Positions 17,031 to 25,400 of a stretch of 64,000 nucleotides of DNA are shown one piece after another (the first letter of the stretch is position 1; each line of letters starts with the position of its first letter). Where the stretch lies: assembly GCF_003610405.1 (NCBI RefSeq), contig NZ_RAQC01000001.1, positions 2,294,001 to 2,358,000 on the forward strand. The letters are read 5' to 3'. Below the pieces are notes generated by a model that saw nothing but the letters and a program-made list of their open reading frames with translations, was not told the DNA's origin and ran no database searches. The stretch comes from Microbacterium sp. AG238. GTDB taxonomy: Bacteria; Actinomycetota; Actinomycetes; Actinomycetales; Microbacteriaceae. Made by a program: the position numbers and the translations under genes.

Positions 17031-18325
17031 GCCCGGGCCCCCGACGCAGCCCCGGCCTCGATGCCGGCCGGGTCGCCGCCGGGCGCCTCGTGGTGCGTCG
17101 CCGCGTCGACGATCCGTGCGCGCAGCACGGTGATCGCGGCCACGACCATGAGTGCGGCGCCGAGCGCGTACGGGGCCGCATGAGCGACGCCGGCGTAGAG
17201 CACGCCGGCGAGGATCGGGGCGATCGTGCCCATCGCGGCGGTGAGTGACTGGGTGACTCCGCCGAGCCAGCCCTGCTCGTCAGCCGCGACGGCGTTCGAC
17301 ATCACCCCGTCGAGCGTTGCCTGCGAAGCGCCCTGTCCGGCCGCGAGCGCGAGCGCGCCGAGGATGAACAGCCAGGGCTGGGCGACGAGCGAGGCGACCG
17401 CGGCGAGAGCGACGAGTCCGGCCGTCTGAGCCGCGATGCCGGCCACGATGACGCCGCGCTCGCCCATCCGCGGCAGCAGCAGGCCGAGGAGGATGCCCTG
17501 GACGAGGATGTCGATCACTCCGACGACGGCGATCAGCAGTCCTATCGCGGTGGGTCCCCAGCCGATGGAGTCGAGGGCGAGCACGCTGAAGTTGTTGACG
17601 AAGAAGCCGAACGGGAGCGCGAGCAGCGCGAAGGCGATGAGCAGCGCGCGCAGCTCCGGGCGTACGAAGGCGCGGCGGAACACGAGGAACGGGTTCAGGT
17701 CCGACACGGCGATCGCGGGGATGCGGTTCGTGCGTTCGAGGCTCTCGGGCAGGAGGAAGATGCTGAGGGTCGCGATGAGGAACGAGATCCCGGCGGTGAC
17801 GAAGACCGGGAGGGCGAGGTCGATCGCTGCCAGCAGGCCGCCGAGCGCCGGCCCGACCATGGTGCCGATGCCCGAGAGCGCCCCGAGCAGGCCGAATCGC
17901 TGTGCGCGCTTCTCGGGCGGGGTGATGTCGGCGAGGTAGGCGAAGAGGGCGGGGAGGTCGCCCGCCGTCGCGCCCTGGACGACGCGCGCGAGCAGCAGCA
18001 CCCACAGCGCCCCGCCGATGCCGAACAGGAGCATGCTCAGCGCCGCACCGAACGAGGCGACGATGATCACCGGGCGGCGGCCGAACCGATCGGACAGGCG
18101 TCCGAGGAAGGGCGCAGCGATGAAGGCGCACAGTCCGTTGACGGCCTCGAGCGCGCCGACCCACACGGCGAGCTCGCCCTCGCCCGAGACATAGCGCAGC
18201 ACGACGAACGGGAGGACAGGGAGGACGACGGTCATACCCGCCGTCGTGAGTGTGGTGAGCACGATCAGCATCACCCAGCGGCGGTCGGCGCCGGCGAGGC
18301 GGAGACGCGACAAAACTGAAGTCAT
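17027..18325 (-). CDS. MFS drug-type efflux transporter
   Basis: A 432-residue major-facilitator protein with 12 predicted helices, resembling the TetA/DHA1 group. The loop 2-3 signature GRLSDRFGRRPVI is intact, and a GPALGGLLA motif in helix 5 matches the antiporter motif C. It is divergent from a TetR regulator across a 36-bp dyad, the usual layout for a repressor-controlled pump. The -10 box TACAGT lies six bases before the ATG, so the mRNA is probably leaderless. Substrate unknown. Confidence 0.88.
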   Translation of the reverse strand: MTSVLSRLRLAGADRRWVMLIVLTTLTTAGMTVVLPVLPFVVLRYVSGEGELAVWVGALEAVNGLCAFIAAPFLGRLSDRFGRRPVIIVASFGAALSMLLFGIGGALWVLLLARVVQGATAGDLPALFAYLADITPPEKRAQRFGLLGALSGIGTMVGPALGGLLAAIDLALPVFVTAGISFLIATLSIFLLPESLERTNRIPAIAVSDLNPFLVFRRAFVRPELRALLIAFALLALPFGFFVNNFSVLALDSIGWGPTAIGLLIAVVGVIDILVQGILLGLLLPRMGERGVIVAGIAAQTAGLVALAAVASLVAQPWLFILGALALAAGQGASQATLDGVMSNAVAADEQGWLGGVTQSLTAAMGTIAPILAGVLYAGVAHAAPYALGAALMVVAAITVLRARIVDAATHHEAPGGDPAGIEAGAASGARA

Positions 18326-18330
18326 ACCGC

Positions 18331-18366
18331 AACTGTACCGATACCAGTTTTGGTGTCAATACAGTT
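18331..18366. promoter_or_regulatory. TetR operator and overlapping MFS promoter
   Basis: Two nested dyads share one centre at 18348.5: AACTGTA/TACAGTT outside and GATACCA/TGGTGTC inside, 13 of 18 half-site positions matching. For the minus-strand MFS gene, TTGACA (18359-18354) and TACAGT (18337-18332) are spaced by 16 bp and lie inside the dyad, so a bound repressor would cover the promoter. TetR autoregulation is likely because the dyad is also just upstream of its own -10 box TAAGAT (18383-18388). Confidence 0.75.
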
Positions 18367-18395
18367 TTTCGCGCGAGAGCCCTAAGATCGACCAC

Positions 18396-19004
18396 ATGAC
18401 CGAGATCGCGCCCGTGGGGCGCCGCGAGCGCAAGAAGGCGGCCACGCGCAAGCGGATCTCGGATGTCGCGACGGCGATGTTCCTCGAACGCGGGTTCGAC
18501 GACGTCAGCATCCGTGAGATCGCGGACGCCGCCGATGTCTCGCCGACGACCGTCTTCGCGCACTTCAGCCAGAAGGAGGCCCTGGTCTTCGACGAGGACG
18601 ACGAGCAGCGCGAGCGCCTTGTCGCGGCCGTGCGCGACCGCGCCGCCGGGGCATCGATCGCCACGGCGATCCGCGAGTACTACGAGCGTGAGATCCGTGC
18701 GGGCGCGGCCGAGCACGGCGACGATGTCGCTCGTCGGTTCATGGACTTCCTCAACGCGACACCCGCCCTGCGCGACTACGCCGCGCGCATGTGGCTGCGC
18801 CACGAGGATGCGCTCGCCGATGCCGTGGCGGCCGAGCTCGGCGAGGAGCGGCCCGACGCCCACATCCGCGTCTTCGCGAGGTTCGTGCTCCAGATCCAGA
18901 CCATGGTGAATGAGAGCGACGACCCGGAAGCGACGCTCGACGCGGGGTTCGCGGTGCTCGAGAACGGCTGGTCGGCCTTCGAGAATCGGGAGGCGGGGCG
19001 ATGA
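18396..19004 (+). CDS. TetR-family repressor of the divergent MFS pump
   Basis: A 202-residue TetR regulator. The N-terminal helix-turn-helix is clear (IREIADAADVSPTTVFAHF, residues ~40-58), preceded by the usual basic arm. The ligand domain is divergent, as in all TetR proteins. The 36-bp operator-like dyad in the divergent promoter region argues that it controls the MFS gene. TAAGAT lies seven bases before the ATG, so this transcript is probably leaderless too. Its stop overlaps the next gene as ATGA. Confidence 0.88.
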   Translation: MTEIAPVGRRERKKAATRKRISDVATAMFLERGFDDVSIREIADAADVSPTTVFAHFSQKEALVFDEDDEQRERLVAAVRDRAAGASIATAIREYYEREIRAGAAEHGDDVARRFMDFLNATPALRDYAARMWLRHEDALADAVAAELGEERPDAHIRVFARFVLQIQTMVNESDDPEATLDAGFAVLENGWSAFENREAGR

Positions 19005-19702
19005 CCCGGCGCAAGTCTCTCGTGAACACCGTGGCCGACGATCTGCTCGATCGCATCATCGCCGGCCGGTTCGCGCCGGGTGACGCGCTGCCGACCGAGG
19101 CCGAGATCGGCGCCGAGTTCGATGTCAGTCGGGTGACCGTGCGCGAGGCGCTGCGGACGCTGTCCGCCCGCGGCATCGTGCGGGTGGTCTCGGGGGTCGG
19201 GTCGCGCGTCGCGCCGGTGGAGGAATGGTCGTCGGTGTCCGACGCCCTGCGGTTCCGCGCCGCGCACGGTGACGATGCCCTCGTGGCGGAGCAGCTCATC
19301 TCGACGCGCCGCCTCATCGAGTGCGAGGCCGCGGCTCTCGCCGCGTCGATCGTCGACGACGCGGCCCTGGCGGAGTGCGCGGCGTGCGTCGACGAGATGG
19401 TCGCGGGAGCGGCCGCGGGCGACGTCGATCGCTTCGTCGAGGCCGACCTGCGCTTCCATGTCGTGATCCTCGGCGCCTCGGACAACCTGTTCCTCGGGGT
19501 GTTGCTCGCACCCCTGACCGAGGTGCTCGCCGAGCGCCGGGCGCAGACCTCGCGGGTACCGGAGATCCAGGAGCACGCGATCGAGGAGCATCGGCGTATT
19601 CTCGCGGCGCTGGGCTCGCGCGATCCGGAGGCCGCCCGCGCAGCGATGGATCACCATCTGCAGCAGACCCTGGATGACTTCCGCCGCTACGTGGCCGGTT
19701 GA
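19001..19702 (+). CDS. FadR-subfamily GntR regulator
   Basis: A 233-residue GntR protein. The winged helix is at residues ~10-70 (LPTEAEIGAEFDVSRVTVREAL, then GSGVGSR-like wing VVSGVGSRVAP). The C-terminal FCD ligand domain is helical with likely metal-binding Asp/His residues (FHVVILGASDN, HAIEEHRRIL). It overlaps the TetR gene by four bases. Its likely target is the downstream sugar-acid pair, because a GntR-type palindrome (20025-20037) lies in that promoter. In four-carbon acid sugar clusters such regulators commonly sense the pathway substrate or product. Confidence 0.85.
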   Translation: MTRRKSLVNTVADDLLDRIIAGRFAPGDALPTEAEIGAEFDVSRVTVREALRTLSARGIVRVVSGVGSRVAPVEEWSSVSDALRFRAAHGDDALVAEQLISTRRLIECEAAALAASIVDDAALAECAACVDEMVAGAAAGDVDRFVEADLRFHVVILGASDNLFLGVLLAPLTEVLAERRAQTSRVPEIQEHAIEEHRRILAALGSRDPEAARAAMDHHLQQTLDDFRRYVAG

Positions 19703-19709
19703 GGAGGCC

Positions 19710-19901
19710 TCACGTCGTTTCGGGCTCGTCGTCGTCGATCGGCACCTCGTGACTCTGCTCCCAGACGTCGGCGTCGTCCGCCTCGGTCGTCGGGGCCGGG
19801 ATCTCGGGAGCCGTCCCGTCGTCGGGTGTGACGGGATGCCGCTGTTCCTCGGCGTCGGCCACGGGAACCTCGGCGCCGTGCTCGCGGGCGGTCTCGGACA
19901 T
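19710..19901 (-). CDS. Small acidic protein
   Basis: A 63-residue, highly acidic, Pro-rich protein (MSETAREHGAEVPVADAEEQ at the start, WEQSHEVPIDDDEPETT at the end). GAGAGGAG is seven bases before the ATG, a good ribosome binding site. No domain is recognised; it is probably disordered. Confidence 0.5.
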   Translation of the reverse strand: MSETAREHGAEVPVADAEEQRHPVTPDDGTAPEIPAPTTEADDADVWEQSHEVPIDDDEPETT

Positions 19902-19998
19902 GTCTGACTCCTCTCGTCTCCTGCGGGTCGATCGTCTGATGCCAGCGTGCGGCCCATGCGGGCGACGACGCAACCCCCGAGCGCGATGTGTCGCTCGA

Positions 19999-20037
19999 TT
20001 GACGTCCCTCCCCTCCTGCTGCATGCTGTCATACAGC
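19999..20037 (+). promoter_or_regulatory. Promoter with GntR-type operator for sugar-acid genes
   Basis: TTGACG (19999-20004) and CATGCT (20022-20027) are spaced by 17 bp. The perfect palindrome GCTGT-CAT-ACAGC (20025-20037) overlaps the -10 end, so a bound regulator would block transcription. The FadR-type regulator encoded just upstream is the obvious candidate. Confidence 0.55.
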
Positions 20038-20078
20038 TGATAGCCACTCGGCTGGCCACTCGACGACGAGGAGATCCC

Positions 20079-21509
20079 ATGGAACCGACCGCACCACTGC
20101 CCGGCCTGCCCGATGCCACGCGTCCTGATGTCGGTGTGCTCGCGGCGCGCGTGGCCGAGAGCGGGCGCGTGTTCGTCGTCCTCGACGACGATCCCACCGG
20201 GACGCAGTCCGTTGCGGACCTTCCTGTGCTGGGGGCGTGGGATGTGGCCGACCTGGTCTGGGCGTTCTCGTCAGGGGCTCCCGCGGTATATGTACTGACC
20301 AACTCGCGCAGCCTCGCACCGGCCGACGCTGAGCGCATCAACCGCGAGGTCGTGCGCGCGTCCCTCGCGGCGGCGGAGACAGTCGGCGTCCGGGTCGACT
20401 TCGTCAGCCGCAGCGACTCGACGCTCCGGGGGCACTTCCCGCTCGAGCCCGACACGATCGCCGATGAGGTCGCCCGGTCGGGGGCCGCGGCGTCGACGAA
20501 CGTCGTCGTCGTGCCCGCGTTCCCGGATGCCGGGCGCGTCACGGTGCGCGGGGTGCACGGCATCCTGTCGGACGAGGGCTTCACACCGATCGGCGAGACG
20601 GAGTTCGCCCGTGACTCGACCTTCGGCTTCCGCTCGTCGCGGCTCGCCGACTGGGTGGCGGAGAAGACCGGCGGGGCGGTCGCCGCCGCCGATGTCGTCG
20701 AGGTCACCGTCGACGACCTCCGCGCTGGCACCGCTGCGGTCGCCGCGGTGCTGCGTTCTGCCCCGAAGGGTGCGCCCATCGTGGTCGACGCGGTCGCGGA
20801 AGAAGACCTCGTCGAGCTGGCGCTGGGTCTCGAGGCGGTCGAGGCGGAAGGTCGTTCGTACGTCTACCGGGTGGGACCTCCTTTCGTGCGAGCGCGGATC
20901 GGACAACGGCGTCGGCCGCCCGTCGACGTCGCCGACCTCAGCGTTGATCGTGCGACCCGCGGTGGACTGGTCGTCGTCGGCTCGCACGTCGGTCTCACCA
21001 GCCGCCAGCTCGCCGACCTCGTGCGTCGCCGCCCGCTCGAGGCGGTAATGGAGCTCGACGTCCCGCGACTGCTCGATCCCTCCGAACGGCAAGCCGAACT
21101 CGACCGCGCCTGCGCGACCATCTCCACCGCGCTGCTGCGCGGCGATGTCGTGCTGCACACCAGCCGCACCCTCGTTCGCACCGACGACCCCGACGAGAGC
21201 CTCGACATCTCCCGTCAGGTCTCGGAAGCCGTCGTCCAGGTCGTCCGAACGGTCGTCGCGCGTGTCACGCCGCGCTTCGTCATCGCCAAGGGCGGCATCA
21301 CCTCGAGCGACGTCGCGACGCGCGGGCTCGAGATCCGCCGCGCGCGCGTGCGCGGTTCCCTCTTTCCCGGCATCGTGTCGGTCTGGGAGGCGGCCGACGG
21401 GCCGGCATCCGGGATCCCCTACATCGTGTTCGCCGGCAACGTCGGCGACGACGGGTCGCTCACCGCCGCTGTCGAGCGGCTCTCGCTGACGCCCGCGCCA
21501 TCCGCCTGA
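20079..21509 (+). CDS. Four-carbon acid sugar kinase family protein (DUF1537/OtnK type)
   Basis: A 476-residue ATP-dependent sugar-acid kinase. The family's N-terminal motif DDDPTGTQ is at residues 36-43 and SRSDSTLRGHFP starts at 110. The C-terminal nucleotide-binding domain shows IAKGGITSSD, G-TRGLEI and IVFAGNVGDDGS. Family members phosphorylate 3-oxo-tetronates made by an LtnD-like dehydrogenase, which is the next gene. GAGGAGATCCC precedes the ATG. The aldolase/decarboxylase (OtnC) and isomerase (OtnI) normally needed to finish the pathway are not in the window. Confidence 0.85.
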   Translation: MEPTAPLPGLPDATRPDVGVLAARVAESGRVFVVLDDDPTGTQSVADLPVLGAWDVADLVWAFSSGAPAVYVLTNSRSLAPADAERINREVVRASLAAAETVGVRVDFVSRSDSTLRGHFPLEPDTIADEVARSGAAASTNVVVVPAFPDAGRVTVRGVHGILSDEGFTPIGETEFARDSTFGFRSSRLADWVAEKTGGAVAAADVVEVTVDDLRAGTAAVAAVLRSAPKGAPIVVDAVAEEDLVELALGLEAVEAEGRSYVYRVGPPFVRARIGQRRRPPVDVADLSVDRATRGGLVVVGSHVGLTSRQLADLVRRRPLEAVMELDVPRLLDPSERQAELDRACATISTALLRGDVVLHTSRTLVRTDDPDESLDISRQVSEAVVQVVRTVVARVTPRFVIAKGGITSSDVATRGLEIRRARVRGSLFPGIVSVWEAADGPASGIPYIVFAGNVGDDGSLTAAVERLSLTPAPSA

Positions 21510-21530
21510 GCTGAAGGAGCAAGGTTCGAT

Positions 21531-22427
21531 ATGAACGACAACACAACGGTTGCGGTACTGGGGCTCGGCGCGATGGGCCTGCCGATGGCCGCCCGCCTGG
21601 CGGAGACTTTCCCTGTCCGCGGCTTCGACATCGCCCCCGCGCGGCTCGCGCTGGCCGCCGAAGCGAGCGTGACGCCGGCTGATTCCGCCGCCGAGGCCGC
21701 GGCGGGTGCGCAGGTCGTCCTGGTGGCAGTGCGTGACTCCGCTCAACTCGCCGACGTCCTCTTCGGGGATGCCGGCATCGTCGACGCCCTCGCGGAGGGG
21801 GCGGTCGTCGTCCTCACCAGCACCGTCGGCACCGACGGGGTAGCCGACGTCGCGGCCTCGCTCGCCGAGCGCGGGATCGGGCTGGTCGACGCCCCGCTGA
21901 GCGGCGGTCCGATCCGGGCGCGAGAGGGCGACCTGCTGATCGTCGTCGGTGCGCACCCCGACGCCCTCGCCGTCGCCCGACCCGTGCTCGACCAGCTGGC
22001 CTCGACGCTGACCGTCGTCGGGGAGCGGGCCGGCGACGGCCAGGCACTGAAGACCGTCAACCAGCTGCTGTGCGGCGTGCACATCGCCGCCGCGGCCGAA
22101 GCGCTCGCGCTCGCCGACAGGCTCGGGCTCGACCTGGAGCGCACGCTCGAGGCGTTGCAGGCCGGTGCTGCCGCGTCGTTCATGCTCGGCAACCGCGGGC
22201 CGCGGATGCTGCAGGCCTGGGATTCCGACGGTGCCGAGGTGCTCAGTCGCCTCGACATCTTCGTCAAAGACATGGGGATCGTCGGCACCGCGGCGCGGCG
22301 GGCGGGGCTTCCGGCGCCGCTGGCAGCCGCCGCCGAGCAGAGCTACCTCCTGGCGCAGGCGCAGGGACTCGGAGAAAAGGACGATTCCGCCGTCATCCGC
22401 ATCTCGGCGCCCGCGCGCCGCGGCTGA
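21531..22427 (+). CDS. LtnD-like 3-hydroxyisobutyrate-dehydrogenase-family enzyme
   Basis: A 298-residue NAD(P)-dependent beta-hydroxyacid dehydrogenase. It has the Rossmann signature VLGLGAMGLPMA (residues 9-20), the substrate-binding DAPLSGGP and catalytic K174 in LKTVNQLL. Next to a DUF1537 kinase this class oxidises L-threonate or D-erythronate to the 3-oxo acid. GAAGGAG lies before the ATG and the gap to the kinase is only 21 bp, so both are probably one transcript. Exact substrate is inferred. Confidence 0.85.
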   Translation: MNDNTTVAVLGLGAMGLPMAARLAETFPVRGFDIAPARLALAAEASVTPADSAAEAAAGAQVVLVAVRDSAQLADVLFGDAGIVDALAEGAVVVLTSTVGTDGVADVAASLAERGIGLVDAPLSGGPIRAREGDLLIVVGAHPDALAVARPVLDQLASTLTVVGERAGDGQALKTVNQLLCGVHIAAAAEALALADRLGLDLERTLEALQAGAAASFMLGNRGPRMLQAWDSDGAEVLSRLDIFVKDMGIVGTAARRAGLPAPLAAAAEQSYLLAQAQGLGEKDDSAVIRISAPARRG

Positions 22428-22436
22428 GCACCGATC

Positions 22437-22483
22437 TTGCGGATTCCTTGAGGTTGCGCGGTGCACGCGTTGCGGATTCCTTG
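22437..22483 (+). repeat. Paired 14-bp direct repeat
   Basis: TTGCGGATTCCTTG occurs at 22437-22450 and 22470-22483, 33 bp apart, in the gap after the dehydrogenase gene. Three helical turns apart, the pair could bind a protein dimer; no gene starts close by. Confidence 0.5.
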
Positions 22484-22507
22484 CGGTGCGTCGCCGACGA
22501 TCGAAGA

Positions 22508-22556
22508 ACACCCGGCCACGGGGACGCTGCCCGAACGGCGCTCCCGGGCCGGGTGT
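22508..22556 (+). terminator. GC hairpin after sugar-acid genes
   Basis: ACACCCGGCC and GGCCGGGTGT form a perfect 10-bp stem with a 29-base loop that can pair further. There is no T tract. It likely ends the kinase/dehydrogenase transcript. Confidence 0.5.
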
Positions 22557-22626
22557 CTCGTTGTGCGGTTTTCGCGCGGCGCGCAAGTGCCTCGGCTTAT
22601 CGGCGCAGTCGGCATAGCGTCGAGCC

Positions 22627-22989
22627 ATGAGCGATCAGAGCATCCCCACACCCGCCGAGCCCACCTTCCCCGCACCCGCCGAGCCCACCGTTCCCGTGCC
22701 CACGGAGCCGACGACGCCCGCGCCGGGTGAGCCCTCCGCGCCGACTCCGCCCGCAGCGTCCGAGCCCGCGGCGGACACCCTGGGCGGGACCGAGGGCGCG
22801 GGCCAGGGGTCGCCGGTCAAGGACCCCGAGAACTGGGTCACGGGTGATGAGCCCATGACCGGCCCGCAGCGGAGCTATCTCGACACCCTCGCACGCGAGG
22901 CCGGCGAAGAGCTTCCCGGCAATCTCACCAAGGCGGAGGCGTCGGAGCAGATCGACCGTCTGCAGGACGCGACCGGGCGCGGCGAGTAA
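22627..22989 (+). CDS. DUF3072 domain protein
   Basis: A 120-residue protein. The first ~45 residues are a Pro/Glu/Thr-rich repeat (AEPTFPAP, AEPTVPVP, TEPTTPAP). The C-terminal 60 residues are a DUF3072 domain (DPENWVTGDEPMTGPQRSYL and LTKAEASEQIDRLQ). The domain is common in actinobacteria and has no proven role. The -10 box TAGCGT ends six bases before the ATG, predicting a leaderless mRNA. Confidence 0.85.
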   Translation: MSDQSIPTPAEPTFPAPAEPTVPVPTEPTTPAPGEPSAPTPPAASEPAADTLGGTEGAGQGSPVKDPENWVTGDEPMTGPQRSYLDTLAREAGEELPGNLTKAEASEQIDRLQDATGRGE

Positions 22990-23472
22990 TCAGGCGCCTG
23001 CGTCGGGTGCGGCGTCGGTGCCGTGCTGCGGCCGAGCCGAGCGCACGCGGAACCACAGGCTCAGCTCACGAGCCGCCCGCAGCGTCGCGCTCGGGTCGCC
23101 GGCGCTCTCGAGGTCGTCGAAGGTGTCGCGGAACCCCGCCGGAGCGTCGCCCGTCGTCTCGGCGATCGGCTGATAGCCCATCGTCCACTCGCGGAACTCG
23201 CGGTGGGCGATGGGCTGCTCGATGAGGACACGCATGCCGGAGTGGCGCGAATCCTCGCGGATGGTCGCGAGGAGGTCGCGCACGGTCTGCTCGGGGCCCT
23301 CGAGCACCTGGACGAATCGACCGCCGCGGTACAGCAGCATCCCCGTCAGGTCTCGATCCGCGTTCGACGCGCGGCTCTGCTCGAGCAGAGCCGCCAGCTC
23401 GTCGTCGCCGAACGGGGCCCGGGCGTTGCTCGTATAGAGGACCGAGAGCAGGTCGGCGGGCGTCGAGGTCAT
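22990..23472 (-). CDS. BLUF-domain blue-light photoreceptor
   Basis: A 160-residue protein whose first ~100 residues are a BLUF domain that binds FAD and senses blue light. The flavin-site residues are present: Y13, N37, Q55 (FVQVLEG), W96 and M98 (REWTMG). A ~60-residue tail follows, with no output enzyme domain, so it should act through a partner. Its ATG overlaps the stop of the preceding small protein gene as ATGA, the second such overlap in a three-gene operon. The coupled neighbours are the natural partner candidates. Confidence 0.88.
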   Translation of the reverse strand: MTSTPADLLSVLYTSNARAPFGDDELAALLEQSRASNADRDLTGMLLYRGGRFVQVLEGPEQTVRDLLATIREDSRHSGMRVLIEQPIAHREFREWTMGYQPIAETTGDAPAGFRDTFDDLESAGDPSATLRAARELSLWFRVRSARPQHGTDAAPDAGA

Positions 23473-23735
23473 CGGATCTCCCGGAGTTCGATCGGCGGCG
23501 CTTCGTCGGGGATGTCGGGGGTCGCGCCGAGGGCGAGCGTGCGCATGGCGGTGGTCAGATCGGTGAACGCCCCGACGCGAGACGACCGGGAGTCGTACGC
23601 AAGATACCGGCCGTCGGCCTGCCGGTCGATGTATCCCACGAACTCACCGGTGCGGCTGCCCACGTGGAAGCCGTCCTCGACGCGCGCCCAGACGATGCCG
23701 TTGCCGGGCGCACCCGCCGCGCCACCGGGGATCAT
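23469..23735 (-). CDS. Small protein of the BLUF operon
   Basis: An 88-residue protein starting MIPGGAAGAPGNGIVWARVE. It has a compact beta-rich look (FHVGSRTGEFVGYIDRQ, GRYLAYDSRSSRVGAF). Its start overlaps the stop of the membrane protein gene as ATGA and its stop overlaps the BLUF start likewise, so the three should be made in fixed proportion. No family is recognised. Confidence 0.65.
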   Translation of the reverse strand: MIPGGAAGAPGNGIVWARVEDGFHVGSRTGEFVGYIDRQADGRYLAYDSRSSRVGAFTDLTTAMRTLALGATPDIPDEAPPIELREIR

Positions 23736-24088
23736 CGGGCGGCCTGCGCGCGGGGAACCCACACGAGGGCACCGGCGGCGATGAACGTCGCGGCCCCGAC
23801 GACATGCGCCGCCATCCAGACCGGCTGGTCGAGCGAGAAGGGGTACACGGGGTTCCAGACCACCGCGACCGCCGCCATCGGAAGAGCCCACCACCACTGC
23901 CGCGCCTGGATCGCGAACCACGCGATGATGAGCGCGAGGATCGCGACGACGAATGAGATCACGATCGCGAACTCCCCGCCGATGAGCGGGATGCCGGCGA
24001 TGAGGGCGGCGGCTCCGAGGATGCCGGGTGCGAGCGCGTTGCGCTGACGCTGCGGCGGGTCGGCAGGTCGGGTGGATCTGGATGCCAT
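23732..24088 (-). CDS. DUF6804-like membrane protein, first gene of BLUF operon
   Basis: A 118-residue protein with four predicted membrane helices. The second half (WWWALPMAAVAVVWNPVYPF, then a WMAAHVVGAATFIAA helix) matches the DUF6804-type pattern of short bacterial membrane proteins. It is the promoter-proximal gene of the operon and is joined to the next gene by ATGA. A membrane partner for a photoreceptor is plausible but unproven. Confidence 0.65.
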   Translation of the reverse strand: MASRSTRPADPPQRQRNALAPGILGAAALIAGIPLIGGEFAIVISFVVAILALIIAWFAIQARQWWWALPMAAVAVVWNPVYPFSLDQPVWMAAHVVGAATFIAAGALVWVPRAQAAR

Positions 24089-24147
24089 GCGGACGTTTCT
24101 CTCGGGGCGGACGGCGCGACGCTGCGCGCCTGTTCGATCGTACGAGT

Positions 24148-25377
24148 TCAGCGCGTGGCAGAGGTCGCGCTTGACGCGGCCGCTGAATCGGTCATCGGCG
24201 CGCCCGACCCGGTCATGACGGGCACCGGATCGGCGAGGAGGTCGGCGAACGCCGTCTCGGCAGCGCCGACGAGGAGCCGGTCGTCGCCCAGCTCGGCGGT
24301 GCGTACGAGCGGGCAGGCGGCCGAGATGGTCTGCCGAGCGACGGCCTCGGCGAACTCGTCCACGTCGCTTTCGACGAGGGGAGCGAGGAAACCGCCGAGC
24401 ACCACCACCGCGGGGTCGAGGACGTTGACGGCGCTCGCGACCGCCGAAGCCAGGATGCGGCGCTGCCGGCGCAGCTCGGCGCGAGCAGCGGGGTTCGCGG
24501 CCCCGTGGACAGCGGCGCGCAGCTCGGCGTCGTCTGCGCCGGGAAGTCCGAGCGAAGCGATCAGGCGGTGCCGGCTCACTTCGTCCTCCAGAGCGGCGTG
24601 CTCGCCGGAACGGCGGTCTGCGGCATCCTCGAATATCGCGGGGTTGTGCCCGAACTCGCCGGCCAGGCCGCGCGCGCCGCCGACGAGTGCGCCCCCGACG
24701 ACGAGCCCGCCGCCGATGCCGCTCGCCCCGCCGTTGAGGTAGATCACATCGGCGACGCCGCGGGCAGCGCCGAAGAGGTACTCGGCGTGCGCGCCGTACG
24801 ACGCGTCATTGCCGACCGTCGTGGGCGTGCCCGTGGCTGCCGTCACGAGCTCGGCGAGCGGAGCGTTCGTCCAACGCAGGTGCGGGGCGTGCACGACGAG
24901 ACCGGCTGCGGGCTCGACCAAGCCCGGGACGGCTACGCCGACACCGATGACCGTCGTCGCCGCGAGCGGGCCCGCTCGCCAGTCCTCGATGGTCTCCGCG
25001 ATGAGCGACGCGAGCTCCTGCGGCGTGATGAGGGCCGTCGTGAGCGCGCGGCGGCGGGCGTGCACACGGCGGTCGAGGCCGACGGCGGCGAGCGTCACGG
25101 CGTCGACCTCCGGGTTCACGGCGACGGCGACGACATCGGCGCGTGCGGTGATGACCGGAGAGGGGCGACCGATGCGCCCCTCGGGGGCGCCGGCGGTCTC
25201 GGTGACGAGCCCCAGGCGCGCGAGCTCTGCCGTCAGCGCGCCGATGGTCGAGCGGTTGAGGCCGAGTTCGGCAGTCAGCGCGGCGCGCGAGATCGGCCCG
25301 TCCCGGTGCACGACGACGAGCATCCGAGCGAGATTCACGCGCCGGACGAGTTCGGCGGTTCCCGGCGCGACACTCAC
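24148..25377 (-). CDS. xylR: ROK-family transcriptional repressor (XylR-like)
   Basis: A 409-residue ROK regulator. A MarR-like winged helix lies at residues ~15-75 (ISRAALTAELGLNRSTIGAL). The ROK sugar domain follows (GVGVAVPGLVE, VGNDASYGAHAEYLFG, GGASGIGGGLV). The zinc-binding CxCGxxGCxE motif normally present after GHxxV is absent here: EFGHNPAIFED leads into a Cys-free stretch. It is divergent from xylA. The GTG at 25377 has TAGGCT six bases upstream, so its own transcript is probably leaderless. Confidence 0.82.
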   Translation of the reverse strand: MSVAPGTAELVRRVNLARMLVVVHRDGPISRAALTAELGLNRSTIGALTAELARLGLVTETAGAPEGRIGRPSPVITARADVVAVAVNPEVDAVTLAAVGLDRRVHARRRALTTALITPQELASLIAETIEDWRAGPLAATTVIGVGVAVPGLVEPAAGLVVHAPHLRWTNAPLAELVTAATGTPTTVGNDASYGAHAEYLFGAARGVADVIYLNGGASGIGGGLVVGGALVGGARGLAGEFGHNPAIFEDAADRRSGEHAALEDEVSRHRLIASLGLPGADDAELRAAVHGAANPAARAELRRQRRILASAVASAVNVLDPAVVVLGGFLAPLVESDVDEFAEAVARQTISAACPLVRTAELGDDRLLVGAAETAFADLLADPVPVMTGSGAPMTDSAAASSATSATR

Positions 25378-25400
25378 GGGATCAGCCTACGAGAATCCAG

